A DNA stretch of 64,000 nt, taken from Candidatus Borkfalkia excrementavium. GTDB lineage: Bacteria; Bacillota; Clostridia; Christensenellales; Borkfalkiaceae. The notes beneath the pieces were generated by a model. It did not search any database and was not told the DNA's origin. It was given only the letters and a program-made list of their open reading frames with translations. Location: positions 1-64,000 of the forward strand of contig DXCO01000019.1 in NCBI GenBank assembly GCA_019115945.1, written 5' to 3'. The translations under genes were made by a program, and so were the position numbers. This document shows, piece by piece, positions 18,043 to 27,895 of this stretch (the stretch's first letter is position 1; each line of letters opens with the position of its first letter).

Positions 18043-18408
18043 ATGAAAAACGGTAAAAAGAACTGGGTGTTTTGCGACGGCGACCTGCCGCCCGCGGGCA
18101 AGGATGCCTCTTTCCCCGGGCATGAGGCGCTGATGATCACGAACGTAGGCAAAAAAGATGCGTCCATCCGCATCAAGGTCCTTTTCGAGGACCGTCCGCC
18201 CTACGAAAATGTCACGCTGGATCTGGCGGCCGAGCGGACGGTCTGCCTTCGGCTGGACGGCCCGATCGGGAAAGAGAAATATCAGATCCCGCACGGGCAG
18301 TACGCGCTGCATATTCTTTCCGACGTGCCCGTCTGCGCCTGCTTCGGCAGGCTGGACGTGCGCCAGTCCAATATGGCTTATTACAGCCTGTCGGGATATG
18401 CGTTTTGA
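18043..18408 (+). CDS. ASRT (Anabaena sensory rhodopsin transducer)-like small domain protein, PF07100 type
   Basis: MKNGKKNWVFCDGDLPPAG...FPGHEALMITNVGKKDASIRIKVLFEDRPPYENVTLDLAAERTVCLRLD...ALHILSDVPVCACFGRLDVRQ. Confidence 0.75.
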   Translation: MKNGKKNWVFCDGDLPPAGKDASFPGHEALMITNVGKKDASIRIKVLFEDRPPYENVTLDLAAERTVCLRLDGPIGKEKYQIPHGQYALHILSDVPVCACFGRLDVRQSNMAYYSLSGYAF

Positions 18409-18426
18409 GCGGAGGCGGGGCGTGCA

Positions 18427-20538
18427 ATGAAAAAGGGATCTCCCTACGCGGATTTTCTGTTTCCGACCGACTGGCAGAATGTGCTCTTTCTCAACTACGG
18501 AAAGGTCAGAACGGCGTCGCTCGCCCGCGTTCTGGGTACGGACGAGAAAACGATCGAGGAGGAAGCCGCCCGGCTCGGCCTCGGGGAAATAAAAGAAGAC
18601 GTGCGCTGGACGAAAAGGGGATATATCACTGCGATCCGGAACAACTGGCATTTCCTTCCCCTTGAACAGATCATAGATCTTTTGGATACGGATGCCTCCT
18701 CCATGGAAAAAATTCTGCTCGAAGAGGATTTTCTGTCCGTAAAACTCGGCGAAAAACCGGATATCGGTCGCGTCGCGTACCGGCCGCTGTCCGCGCGCCG
18801 GAAAAGGGAATCGGAAAAAATCGGAAAGATCGTCCAGAGGGAATACGTCCCCGCGCTTTCCCGTCCCTTCGAATTTAACTATGACGAGTGCGATTCCCCT
18901 GCTGAAGATCTTTCGTCGGGCGAACGCGTTGTCTATTTATATGACGCCGTGTACGGCGAACACGGCTCATTGCCCGACGGGGAACTGTCCGCTCTTGCCG
19001 CACAGGGGGTGACGGGAATCTGGATGCCCGCGCTTCTGTCCGACTTTGCCGAGCACCCGTTTGCGCCCCGCCCGAAGGAGGAAAGGGAAAAGCGGACGGA
19101 GCGCATGCGCGGGATCCTAAATCAGTGCGCTGCGCACGGGCTGAAAGTCTTTCTGTATCTCAACGAGCCGAGGGCCTGTAAAACCGAAGATCTGCCCCCT
19201 CAACTGCGTGGGCATACTGTCGGGGAGTATTCTTCCCTCTGCATGGGGGATGAAAGGACAAAAAAATATCTTACGGACGCGACCGAACAGTTGTGCCGCG
19301 CGCTGCCCGGCCTCGGCGGTATCATTACCATCACGATGAGCGAAAATCAGACGCATTGCCGCTACTGGGGAGAGACGAACTGTCCGCGCTGCAAAGCGCG
19401 TTCCATGCAGTCGCTTGCGGCGGAAGTGAACAACTGTATCGCGGAAGGAGCGCGGCGTGCGGGCGGGACCGTGCGCGTCGTCGCCAATCTTTGGGGCTGG
19501 TCGCACTTTATGGGCTGGACGCGCGATGCGGTGCGCGAAGGGATCGATCTGCTGGACGCTTCCGTCGAGATCATGGCCGTCAGCGAATACGGAAAAAAGA
19601 TCTGCAAAGGCGGGATCGAGAGCGAGATCATCGATTATTCTATTTCCAATCCCGGGCCGAGCGAAGACAGCGAATACCTTATGCGCTACGCCGCTTCCCG
19701 AGGCAGAAAAGTATGGGCAAAAATTCAGGTCAACAACAGTTGGGAGTGTTCCTCGGTTCCGTATATTCCAGCCTACGGGCTTGTCGCCGAACATCTCGAT
19801 CGCCTGTCCGCTCTCGGCGTAAACGATTTTATGCTCTGTTGGACGCTGGGCGGGTATCCTTCGCTCGGGCTCCGGCTCGCAACGCAGTATTACAGGGCGG
19901 GGAAGGGCGTCGACCTGGCTGCCTTTTATGCAAGGGCGTTCGGAGAAAAAGCCGATGCTGCGGCGGCGGCCGTACAAAAGATCGAAAGGGCGTTTGCCGA
20001 ATTTCCGTTCAGCCTGAACGTGCTTTACTTTGCACCGCATACTTTGGGAGGAGGAGAACTTTGGAGTACGGAGGAGATCGGGCTTCCCGCCACGATGGTC
20101 TGTTTTTCTTATGACGATACGGAAAAATATGCGCAGCCGTACGGAGAAGAGATATATCTTTCCCAAATGAAAAAACTTTCCGAAGGGTTTTGCGAGGGCG
20201 TGTCCCTCTTGGAGCGCGCCGTAGCGCAGGATGCATACGGAAAAGAAGTCTGCCTCTTCGCACGCGCGGCAGGTCTGCATTATGTATCCGCTTACCATCA
20301 TGCGCGGTTTACGGCAGAGAAAAAAAGGGGATTTCCCGACCGCGTTTATGCTTTGCAAATCGTAAAAGAGGAGGAACAGGCCGTTCGGGAACTGTACCGA
20401 TTGCAGGCAGCAGACGCGCGCATCGGCTTTGAGTCGTCCAACCAGTATTATTACAATGAAAACTCTCTGCTCGCAAAGATCGTGAACCTGAACAGAGTCG
20501 CTCAGCGGCTTGAAAAAACAGAAAAACCGGATGCGTAA
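18427..20538 (+). CDS. GH20-like TIM-barrel protein with an N-terminal helix-turn-helix-like region
   Basis: GIWMPALLSDFA...LKVFLYLNEPRACK...GGIITITMSENQTHCRYWGETNCPRCKARS...VVANLWGWSHFMGW. Confidence 0.55.
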   Translation: MKKGSPYADFLFPTDWQNVLFLNYGKVRTASLARVLGTDEKTIEEEAARLGLGEIKEDVRWTKRGYITAIRNNWHFLPLEQIIDLLDTDASSMEKILLEEDFLSVKLGEKPDIGRVAYRPLSARRKRESEKIGKIVQREYVPALSRPFEFNYDECDSPAEDLSSGERVVYLYDAVYGEHGSLPDGELSALAAQGVTGIWMPALLSDFAEHPFAPRPKEEREKRTERMRGILNQCAAHGLKVFLYLNEPRACKTEDLPPQLRGHTVGEYSSLCMGDERTKKYLTDATEQLCRALPGLGGIITITMSENQTHCRYWGETNCPRCKARSMQSLAAEVNNCIAEGARRAGGTVRVVANLWGWSHFMGWTRDAVREGIDLLDASVEIMAVSEYGKKICKGGIESEIIDYSISNPGPSEDSEYLMRYAASRGRKVWAKIQVNNSWECSSVPYIPAYGLVAEHLDRLSALGVNDFMLCWTLGGYPSLGLRLATQYYRAGKGVDLAAFYARAFGEKADAAAAAVQKIERAFAEFPFSLNVLYFAPHTLGGGELWSTEEIGLPATMVCFSYDDTEKYAQPYGEEIYLSQMKKLSEGFCEGVSLLERAVAQDAYGKEVCLFARAAGLHYVSAYHHARFTAEKKRGFPDRVYALQIVKEEEQAVRELYRLQAADARIGFESSNQYYYNENSLLAKIVNLNRVAQRLEKTEKPDA

Positions 20539-20581
20539 AAGCGCGTCCGTCGAATAGAAAAAACAGAAAGGGGTAATTTGA

Positions 20582-21931
20582 ATGAAAGCAAAAAAGATCA
20601 TAGCGCTGTGTCTTACCTGTCTGTTCGGATTTGCACCGCTGTGCGCCTGCAATTCGGACAAAGGTCCTTCGGGGCCCGAAACCAAGCCCGTCAACGCGAA
20701 TTACGATCCGCTCGGGCTGAACGAGATCGCCATCGGCATTTACATAACGCCGGACGACGCGCACCGCGAACAGAAGTATTTCGACTATATGGTAGAGGCG
20801 GGCATCAACTTCGTAAACGGGTTCCGCTGGTACGAAGATACGGACGACGAGGTCATGCAATGCCTGAATCTGGCCGAAAAGGCGGGGCTGCCCTTCCTCG
20901 TGAACGACAAGACGGTGCTCGACAACATCGAAACGTATTTCCAGACAAAAAATGCGGTACTGCTCGAATCGTCCATGCAGCAGATACAGAAATATGTCGA
21001 TCATCCCGCCTATGCGGGGCAGTTCTTCATCGACGAGCCTTACCGCGATAAACTGGAGGATCTGGCCGAATTTACCAATCTGTACGAACAGGTGTTCCCC
21101 GGCAATTTTTGGAACATCAACATGTTTTCGCCGAACGTATCCGAACTCGGCTGCACATATGAGCAGTTTATGGACGATTACTTTGCCCTAACCAATGCGC
21201 GCGTGTATTCGTACGATCATTATCCTCTGCTGCAGTATGATGAAAACGATCCCTATGCCGACGGTATGGATACGGGATTTTATTATGGTTTGGATTTGGT
21301 TCGCTCGAAAACATTGGAACGGAATATCCCCTTCTGGACGTATATTCAGGCGATCGGGATCGGGGGCGCCGACGGGATCCTGACCAAGCGTGACCCGTCG
21401 AGAAACGATATACGCTGGTCAGAATTTATCAACCTGGCGTTCGGCGCGAAAGGGCTGCAGTATTTTACATATTTTACGCCCGCAAGCGGGGCGGAAACTT
21501 TCACCGAAGGGCTGATTGATGCGAACGGGGAAAAGACGGAACATTACGAAGCGGCCAAAGAGGTGAATCAGGAGATCAAGGCTTTCGGCAATATCCTGCT
21601 TTTCAGCGATGCGGAGGGCGTGATCTTCAACAAGCAGCCGAGCAACAACCGTTACAAACTGTATACGGAACCGTTCGAGTCATACGGCAGAGTGGAAAGT
21701 ACGGGCGGCGATACCTTCGTGGCGGGATGTTTCCGCCATACGTCTACGGGAAAACAGTATCTGCTGATCACACCGCATACTCCGCTCGATTCCGCGCACG
21801 TCGAACTGAACGTAACGGGCAGCGGCGCGTTTGAAGCGTATGTGCACGGGCAGCGCACGGAAGTGACGGCGGAAAACGGAAAGGTCTCTTTCGACATCGC
21901 CGCGGGAGACGCCGTATTCATTCAGGTATAA
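20582..21931 (+). CDS. Lipoprotein, glycosidase-like TIM barrel
   Basis: Lipobox FAPLCAC; GINFVNGFRWYEDTDDEVMQCLNLAEKAGLPFL...FFIDEPYRDKLEDL; C-terminal beta-sandwich-like region. Confidence 0.6.
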   Translation: MKAKKIIALCLTCLFGFAPLCACNSDKGPSGPETKPVNANYDPLGLNEIAIGIYITPDDAHREQKYFDYMVEAGINFVNGFRWYEDTDDEVMQCLNLAEKAGLPFLVNDKTVLDNIETYFQTKNAVLLESSMQQIQKYVDHPAYAGQFFIDEPYRDKLEDLAEFTNLYEQVFPGNFWNINMFSPNVSELGCTYEQFMDDYFALTNARVYSYDHYPLLQYDENDPYADGMDTGFYYGLDLVRSKTLERNIPFWTYIQAIGIGGADGILTKRDPSRNDIRWSEFINLAFGAKGLQYFTYFTPASGAETFTEGLIDANGEKTEHYEAAKEVNQEIKAFGNILLFSDAEGVIFNKQPSNNRYKLYTEPFESYGRVESTGGDTFVAGCFRHTSTGKQYLLITPHTPLDSAHVELNVTGSGAFEAYVHGQRTEVTAENGKVSFDIAAGDAVFIQV

Positions 21932-21946
21932 AAGGAGGAAAACCAG

Positions 21947-23644
21947 ATGAAAGGAAAACTGAAAAAAATTTTTGCGGGTGCGATGGGCGCCGCGATGATC
22001 TGCGCCGCCCTTGCAGGCTGCACGGGCAGGGCTCCGGAAGGAAGCGAGCCGGTCAACACCGATCAATTGCAGTTGTATATCGGCGTATACGAGGGCGGTC
22101 TCGGTTCCGATTGGGTCTATGCCCTGAAAAAGGACTTTGAAGACAAATATGCGGACGTAACTTTCGGGGATAAAAAAGGCGTTCAGTTGCGCATTTCCGA
22201 ATCCAAGGCGTTTACGGGGGAATTCGGTACCTCAGGGACCGTGAACATGTCGCAGGAAGTGATCTTTGCAGAGGGCGCGGCGACGCTGTACTGTGCGGAA
22301 CGCGGAGATTTTCTCGATATTTCCGATGTCGTGACAAAACCGCTGAATTACGATTTTGTCCGCAAGAGCACGGGTTCGGGAGAATCTGCGACGATCGAAT
22401 CCAAACTCAATCAGGACCAGCGGGATTATTACAGCGCGATCGACGGAAAATATTACGCGCTCCCCACTGCGGAAGCCTACATGGGGCTTGCGTACGACAT
22501 CGAGGTGTTCGAGGACAACAATCTGTATTTCGCGCCGGACGGTTCCTTTGTGACGGGACCTGACGCCGAACGCAGCAGCGGGCCTGACGGCGATCCCTCC
22601 ACCGAGTGGGACAACGGCCTTCCGCAGACGTACGAGCAGTTTTATACCCTGTGCGCAAAGATCAAAAACGATCTGAAAATGATCCCCGTCATGTGGGGCG
22701 GCGCTTTGCAGGAAATGGTCAGTTTCCTTCTCCTTTCTCTGGAAGCGGACAACGTTGGCGCGGAGCAGATGTATCTCAATTACGATTATGACGGCACGCT
22801 GGAAAAGCCGATTACATCGTTCGACGGGAGCGGAAATCCTCAGTTCGGCGCAGACGTGCCGATCACTGCGGCAACGGGATACGAACTGTATAAACAGAGC
22901 GGCAAATATTATGCCCTGAAGTTTATCGAGGGGATTATCGAAAACGGTTATTATAATGTAGACAACGGCACGAGTTCCGCATTCACCCATCAAGACGCCG
23001 AGGGCGTGTTCGTTTCCGCAAAGTATAACACGAACATGACGCGCGCAGCCATGCTGGTTGACGGCAACTGGTGGCAGAGCGAAGCGAAGGGCGTTTTTGC
23101 AGACTGGGAGGCGGAAAAGGGCGCGGAAGCCTCGATGCAGAACCGCAAATTCGGCATGATGCCTTTCCCCAAAGCGTCGGCGGAAGAACTCGGCCCGATG
23201 ACCCTTCTGACCTATCAGGGGCACGTCGGATTCATCAATTCGCACATCGATGCGGAAAAAGTGGATATCGCGAAAGCCTTTTTGCAGTACTGCTATACGG
23301 AGGAAGCGCTCCGCACGTATACGGTCACGACGAATATCTGCCGCCCCGTAACCTATGATATGGGGGATGCGTACGATCAGTTGAGCACGCACGGAAAAAT
23401 GTGTGTCGACCTTCATACGAGCGCGAACAAAGTTTCCATGGAGAGCGCTTCCAAGATCAACCGCAATTACAATACGCAGATCTGGTACGCTCCCGAACTT
23501 TGGAAATCCACGGTCGGCGGAACGACGTACACCTATCCCAGCCTCGCGATGATCAACAACGGAATCAGCGCGGAAGATTATTTTATGGGCATGCGCGCAT
23601 ATTGGACGCCTTCCGTTTGGAGCGCTACGTTCAAAAACGTGTGA
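21947..23644 (+). CDS. Extracellular solute-binding lipoprotein (sugar ABC family)
   Basis: Lipobox CAALAGC; followed by two sugar permeases. Confidence 0.88.
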   Translation: MKGKLKKIFAGAMGAAMICAALAGCTGRAPEGSEPVNTDQLQLYIGVYEGGLGSDWVYALKKDFEDKYADVTFGDKKGVQLRISESKAFTGEFGTSGTVNMSQEVIFAEGAATLYCAERGDFLDISDVVTKPLNYDFVRKSTGSGESATIESKLNQDQRDYYSAIDGKYYALPTAEAYMGLAYDIEVFEDNNLYFAPDGSFVTGPDAERSSGPDGDPSTEWDNGLPQTYEQFYTLCAKIKNDLKMIPVMWGGALQEMVSFLLLSLEADNVGAEQMYLNYDYDGTLEKPITSFDGSGNPQFGADVPITAATGYELYKQSGKYYALKFIEGIIENGYYNVDNGTSSAFTHQDAEGVFVSAKYNTNMTRAAMLVDGNWWQSEAKGVFADWEAEKGAEASMQNRKFGMMPFPKASAEELGPMTLLTYQGHVGFINSHIDAEKVDIAKAFLQYCYTEEALRTYTVTTNICRPVTYDMGDAYDQLSTHGKMCVDLHTSANKVSMESASKINRNYNTQIWYAPELWKSTVGGTTYTYPSLAMINNGISAEDYFMGMRAYWTPSVWSATFKNV

Positions 23645-23661
23645 ACCTACGGAGCCGTACA

Positions 23662-24573
23662 ATGAGGGGAATCAAAATATCGCAAAAAAAGAAGAAAGAC
23701 CTGATTTTCTATTCTCTGGCGCTGTTATATCCGCTTTCGCAGTTCTGCATATTTTATATCGGCGTCAACTTCAATTCCGTACTTCTGGCGTTCAAAGAGT
23801 ATGAAACGGTCAACTCTTACAGTTGGGTGGGCTTCGAAAATTTTGAAAACCTGTTCGTACTGTTTCGGGAAAGGACGATGTTCCGCGTCGCGTTGAAAAA
23901 TTCTCTCGCCGCGTTTGCGGTGGGAACGGCGTGCGGCCTTTCGTTCGGGCTGTTCTTCTCTTACTACATCTTCAAGCGAGCGGCGGGCTATAAATTTTTC
24001 AAGGTCTTGCTGTTTTTGCCCAGCATCATTCCAGCGATCTCGCTTGTCGTCATGTTCAAACAGTTTGCAGACGGCGCGATGCCGGCCATCCTCAAGGCGG
24101 TCGGCATACGAACGCCGGGGCTTCTGGCCGATCCCGACCTGACATTCGGTTCGATCATATTTTATAACGTATGGGTCAGTTTCGGCACGGGCATTCTGAT
24201 GTACGTGGGCGCGATGGAAAATATCTCAACGTCGGTATTCGAGGCCGCCAAAATGGACGGCGCCTCTTACGGCGTAGAATTTTGCCGCATCGTCCTCCCG
24301 CTCGTTTGGGGTACCTTTTCCACGTTTTTGATCGTGAACCTCGGCGGCCTTTTCATAAACCAGTGGAATATTTATGCCTTTTACGGCGGCGGTGCGGAAG
24401 AGTCCGTATATACCATAGGCTATTATCTGTATAAGGAATCGGTAAAAGTGAACGCCTATGCGGGTTATCCGCAACTGGCCGCTTTCGGGATCCTGCTTTC
24501 CCTCGTGACCATGCCTATCGTGTACGCGGTCAAATGGGCGTGCGAGCGTTTCGGTCCGTCTACGGAGAGGTGA
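23662..24573 (+). CDS. Sugar ABC transporter permease (MalF-like)
   Basis: Multi-TM with EAAKMDGASYGVEFCRIVLPLVWG EAA loop. Confidence 0.93.
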   Translation: MRGIKISQKKKKDLIFYSLALLYPLSQFCIFYIGVNFNSVLLAFKEYETVNSYSWVGFENFENLFVLFRERTMFRVALKNSLAAFAVGTACGLSFGLFFSYYIFKRAAGYKFFKVLLFLPSIIPAISLVVMFKQFADGAMPAILKAVGIRTPGLLADPDLTFGSIIFYNVWVSFGTGILMYVGAMENISTSVFEAAKMDGASYGVEFCRIVLPLVWGTFSTFLIVNLGGLFINQWNIYAFYGGGAEESVYTIGYYLYKESVKVNAYAGYPQLAAFGILLSLVTMPIVYAVKWACERFGPSTER

Positions 24574-24577
24574 GCGT

Positions 24578-25459
24578 ATGAAAAACAGAGGTTTGTCGCT
24601 GCGCAGTCCGTACGCCATCGTAACGCTGTGCATCCTGATTTTATATGTGGTTTCGCTGCTATTTCCCTCCGCGTGGGGGCTTTGGACGGCGATGAAATCC
24701 AATCTCGATTATCTCGGCGATCCGCTCGGCCTTCCGGATACGTGGCATTTCGAGAATTTTCTGACGGCGTTGGATAACTACATGGTACAGGTCTTCAAGG
24801 ACGGCAGAACGTACTATTTCTACATTGAGTCGATGCTGCTGTTCTCCCTGCTTTATGCGGTCGGCGCGGCGTTTTTTACGACGTTCGTCTGCTGCCTGGT
24901 CGCTTACGTCACGTCGCGGTTCAATTTTGTATTCAACAAAGTGGTCTACGGCATCGTGATTGTGACGATGACCCTGCCCATTGTAGGCAGTCTCCCTTCC
25001 GAGATCCAGATGCTCAAAATGCTCAATCTTTACGACAATATCGTGGGGATGTGGGTGCTGAAGTCGAATTTTCTCGGCCTGTATTATCTCGTGTTCTACT
25101 CTACCTTCAAAAGCCTGCCGAAAGATTATTCCGAAGCGGCGTATATCGACGGGGCCTCCAATTTTGTGGTGTTCGTGCGGATCGGCCTTCCGTTGGTGCG
25201 CAATATCTTTTTTACGATCATGCTGATCAAGTTTATCGAATTCTGGAACGATTATACGGCGACGCTGACGTATATGCCCTCGTATCCTACGCTCGCGTTC
25301 GGGCTGTACGAATACAGTTTTTCCGCCGCGCCGGAGATCAACAATACGCCCATGCGCATGGCGGGTTGTTTCGTCCTCGCGGTTCCGATCCTCATCGTGT
25401 TTCTGTTTACGCACGATCGTATGATGTCAAACCTGTCTATGGGCGGGGTGAAAGAATAA
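24578..25459 (+). CDS. Carbohydrate ABC transporter permease (MalG-like)
   Basis: EAAYIDGASNFVVFVRIGLPLVRNIFFTIMLIKFIEFWNDY. Confidence 0.93.
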   Translation: MKNRGLSLRSPYAIVTLCILILYVVSLLFPSAWGLWTAMKSNLDYLGDPLGLPDTWHFENFLTALDNYMVQVFKDGRTYYFYIESMLLFSLLYAVGAAFFTTFVCCLVAYVTSRFNFVFNKVVYGIVIVTMTLPIVGSLPSEIQMLKMLNLYDNIVGMWVLKSNFLGLYYLVFYSTFKSLPKDYSEAAYIDGASNFVVFVRIGLPLVRNIFFTIMLIKFIEFWNDYTATLTYMPSYPTLAFGLYEYSFSAAPEINNTPMRMAGCFVLAVPILIVFLFTHDRMMSNLSMGGVKE

Positions 25460-25482
25460 AAATAAATTTAAGGAGGAAAATC

Positions 25483-27639
25483 ATGAAAAAAATCTGGCTG
25501 AGTTTCTTGCTCGCCGCAGTGATGCTTCTTGCGCCGGTCGCTCTGATCGGCTGCGAGGGAGGAGAAAACGGAGGAACAAAACTTGCGATCACTCCTTCCG
25601 AACTGGAGATGGAACAGTATGAAGAGGCGACCTTATCGGTAAATAAAGAGGGGACCGTCACATGGAGCAGTTCCGACCCGATGGTCGTACGCGTCAGCGA
25701 CGGCGTGATCACTTCCGTCAAGATGGGCAATGCCGTAATCACGGCGCAGGTCGGGGAGGAAACGGCCACGTGCGACGTGACGGTCATACGCGCCACGAAA
25801 AGCCGTTCTCTGATTTTGAGCGATGAGGAGGTCTCCCTGCATCTGGGCGTCGATGGAGGGGACAGCAAGACGGTCACGGCGGAACTGAAAGAATCGGGCT
25901 CGACGCTGCAGAACGTCAATTATGTCTGGGCCTCTTCCGACCCCGCCGTCGCGGAGGTCCGCAACGGGAATATTACCGCAGTGGCAAGCGGAAATACGGT
26001 GATCACCGTTTCGACGACTTATAAGGGGCAGGCGTTTGCGAAAGAAATTGCCGTCAGCGTGCGCGACTGGGCACATGACGACGGCGGGATGGCCCTGCTC
26101 GAATCGGCATCGACTTCCGAACTTGCTTCCTACGACGGGGATGTCACCGCGCTCGGTTTCGAAGAGGGCACGCAGGTAACGCAGTTTACCGTCAACGACG
26201 GCGCCACGGCTCTTTGGAATAACCGCGTTCTTGCGGAGGGTGCGACGGACTCGGCGGGCAATCATCTGTATACCCGCATGATCTTCGATCTCGCGCTGAG
26301 TGAACCGCTCACGGGGGATATGGTCTTTTGGATCTACGATAAAGTATATACCTATCATGAAGGGACGATCCCCGCGCTCGATCTTGATTTCGGCGTGATC
26401 GTCTACGATAAGGCCACGGGCGAAGTCTTCACGGGAAAAATGGAGACGGGCAAAGTTTATACTTTTGTCGTAAAACTGAATCAGCCTTCCGAAGACAATA
26501 AGTCGTGGGGGCTCTCTTTCGCACAGGATACGGTCGTATATTTCGCAAATACCGTCTGCTGCAACGAGGACTATTATCAGGATCAGTTCGGCGGGCTCGA
26601 TCAGCCGTCTGAACCGTTCACCGACGTCTATTTCGTATACGGAGACAGTCTGGAAGTGCTCGTCGGACCGAATGAAGAAGGGTGGTTTGAACAGACGTTC
26701 GCAGCAAACGACCTGTGGACCAAGCGCGTCTACCTCGGCACGAAGGAATGGACCACGATCAATCATTACATTGCGATGAAAGAGCGTTACGATTATTATT
26801 GTTTCGACATTATCTTCAAAGATAATATTGCCGGAGCGATCTGGACGGGCGGTTATGCCCTGATGATCGGGGCGGACGGCACGTTTACCAAGGAAACGGT
26901 GGGCGGAGCGATCGAGAAGGGCGATATTTACGTCTATGACGAAAGCGGCAGCGATGTGACGGGGCAGCCTTTGCAAGCGAATACTGTCTACTCATTCAAA
27001 GTGAAAATCCAGAAAGAGGCGGACGGCGTATATCAGAATCTGAGTACGGGCATCGGCCTGAATCAGGGAACGATCTGGCTGAAAGAACCTTATTTTATGA
27101 AACAGGAAAATGTTGACCCCGGTGAAGAAACTCCCGAACCGGAGCCCGAGCCGGAGCCCGAACCCGGCGACGGTGAAAAGGTCGCGCTCGGCGGCATGGT
27201 CTGCGGAGATTCGCAGGCAACCCTTACGGAGACGCAGCGCGAGGGATACGAGGGATGGTTTGAACAGACGTTCGACTCCTCCGCCGACCTGTGGGGAAAA
27301 CGCGTCTACGGTTTCGACAGCGATCACTCTTTTATCGCCATGCGCGAGTATGCGTATTACGGTTTCGACATCGTATTCGTCGACAATTTTGCCGATGCGC
27401 TGATCTGGAACGGCACCGAACTGACGATCGGGGTTTCCGAGGGCAAGTTCAATGCCGCTGCGGGTGATCTGTTCGTTTACGATGCGGAGGGCAACGACGT
27501 GACGGGAGAGGTTTTGCAGACGGGCGTGGCGTATACGCTGAAAATCAAACTGTACGGCGTTGACGGAAACAATATCGGACTGGGGCTGAACGGCGCGGGT
27601 ACGCTTCTCGTAAAATCGCCTTATCTGACGAACAAATGA
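25483..27639 (+). CDS. BIG2-type Ig-like surface lipoprotein with repeated C-terminal modules
   Basis: Lipobox LIGC; LEMEQYEEATLSVNKEGTVTWSSSDPMVVRVSDGVITSVKMGNAVITA; repeated GWFEQTF..LW.KRVY modules; PEPEPEPEPGDG linker. Confidence 0.8.
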   Translation: MKKIWLSFLLAAVMLLAPVALIGCEGGENGGTKLAITPSELEMEQYEEATLSVNKEGTVTWSSSDPMVVRVSDGVITSVKMGNAVITAQVGEETATCDVTVIRATKSRSLILSDEEVSLHLGVDGGDSKTVTAELKESGSTLQNVNYVWASSDPAVAEVRNGNITAVASGNTVITVSTTYKGQAFAKEIAVSVRDWAHDDGGMALLESASTSELASYDGDVTALGFEEGTQVTQFTVNDGATALWNNRVLAEGATDSAGNHLYTRMIFDLALSEPLTGDMVFWIYDKVYTYHEGTIPALDLDFGVIVYDKATGEVFTGKMETGKVYTFVVKLNQPSEDNKSWGLSFAQDTVVYFANTVCCNEDYYQDQFGGLDQPSEPFTDVYFVYGDSLEVLVGPNEEGWFEQTFAANDLWTKRVYLGTKEWTTINHYIAMKERYDYYCFDIIFKDNIAGAIWTGGYALMIGADGTFTKETVGGAIEKGDIYVYDESGSDVTGQPLQANTVYSFKVKIQKEADGVYQNLSTGIGLNQGTIWLKEPYFMKQENVDPGEETPEPEPEPEPEPGDGEKVALGGMVCGDSQATLTETQREGYEGWFEQTFDSSADLWGKRVYGFDSDHSFIAMREYAYYGFDIVFVDNFADALIWNGTELTIGVSEGKFNAAAGDLFVYDAEGNDVTGEVLQTGVAYTLKIKLYGVDGNNIGLGLNGAGTLLVKSPYLTNK

Positions 27640-27685
27640 TCGGATAAAATTTCATTATTCTTTCCGCGCCAGCGGAAACGGCTAC

Positions 27686-27720
27686 AAGAACGGGCCGGTG
27701 TTATGCACCGGCCCGTTCTT
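27686..27720. terminator. Hairpin terminator 1 after locus 1
   Basis: AAGAACGGGCCGGTG-ttatg-CACCGGCCCGTTCTT. Confidence 0.8.
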
Positions 27721-27732
27721 AATATAAAAAAT

Positions 27733-27768
27733 TTTCTCCGCGCAGGCAGATCTGTCTGCGCGGAGAAA
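27733..27768. repeat. Second perfect hairpin immediately after terminator 1
   Basis: TTTCTCCGCGCAG-gcagatctgt-CTGCGCGGAGAAA. Confidence 0.75.
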
Positions 27769-27895
27769 TCGTGGCTTTTCCGGTGAAGAATTGAATTGAC
27801 GAAGCGCGCCGCATCTGATATAATAAAAAACAAATCAAAAAACGGCCGCACGGGGCACTTGAAGAGGACTTTGCGGCAAAAGAGCGGAAAACAAT

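Noticed and set aside
19117-20694. 525-aa antisense ORF over the GH20-like gene
   Set aside because: Shadow ORF; the sense frame has a recognisable domain and operon context.
22232-23662. 476-aa antisense ORF over the solute-binding protein
   Set aside because: Shadow ORF of a clear SBP gene.
21947-25459. Prophage or defence island
   Set aside because: No phage structural, integrase, restriction or toxin-type genes seen; content is transport and glycan metabolism.
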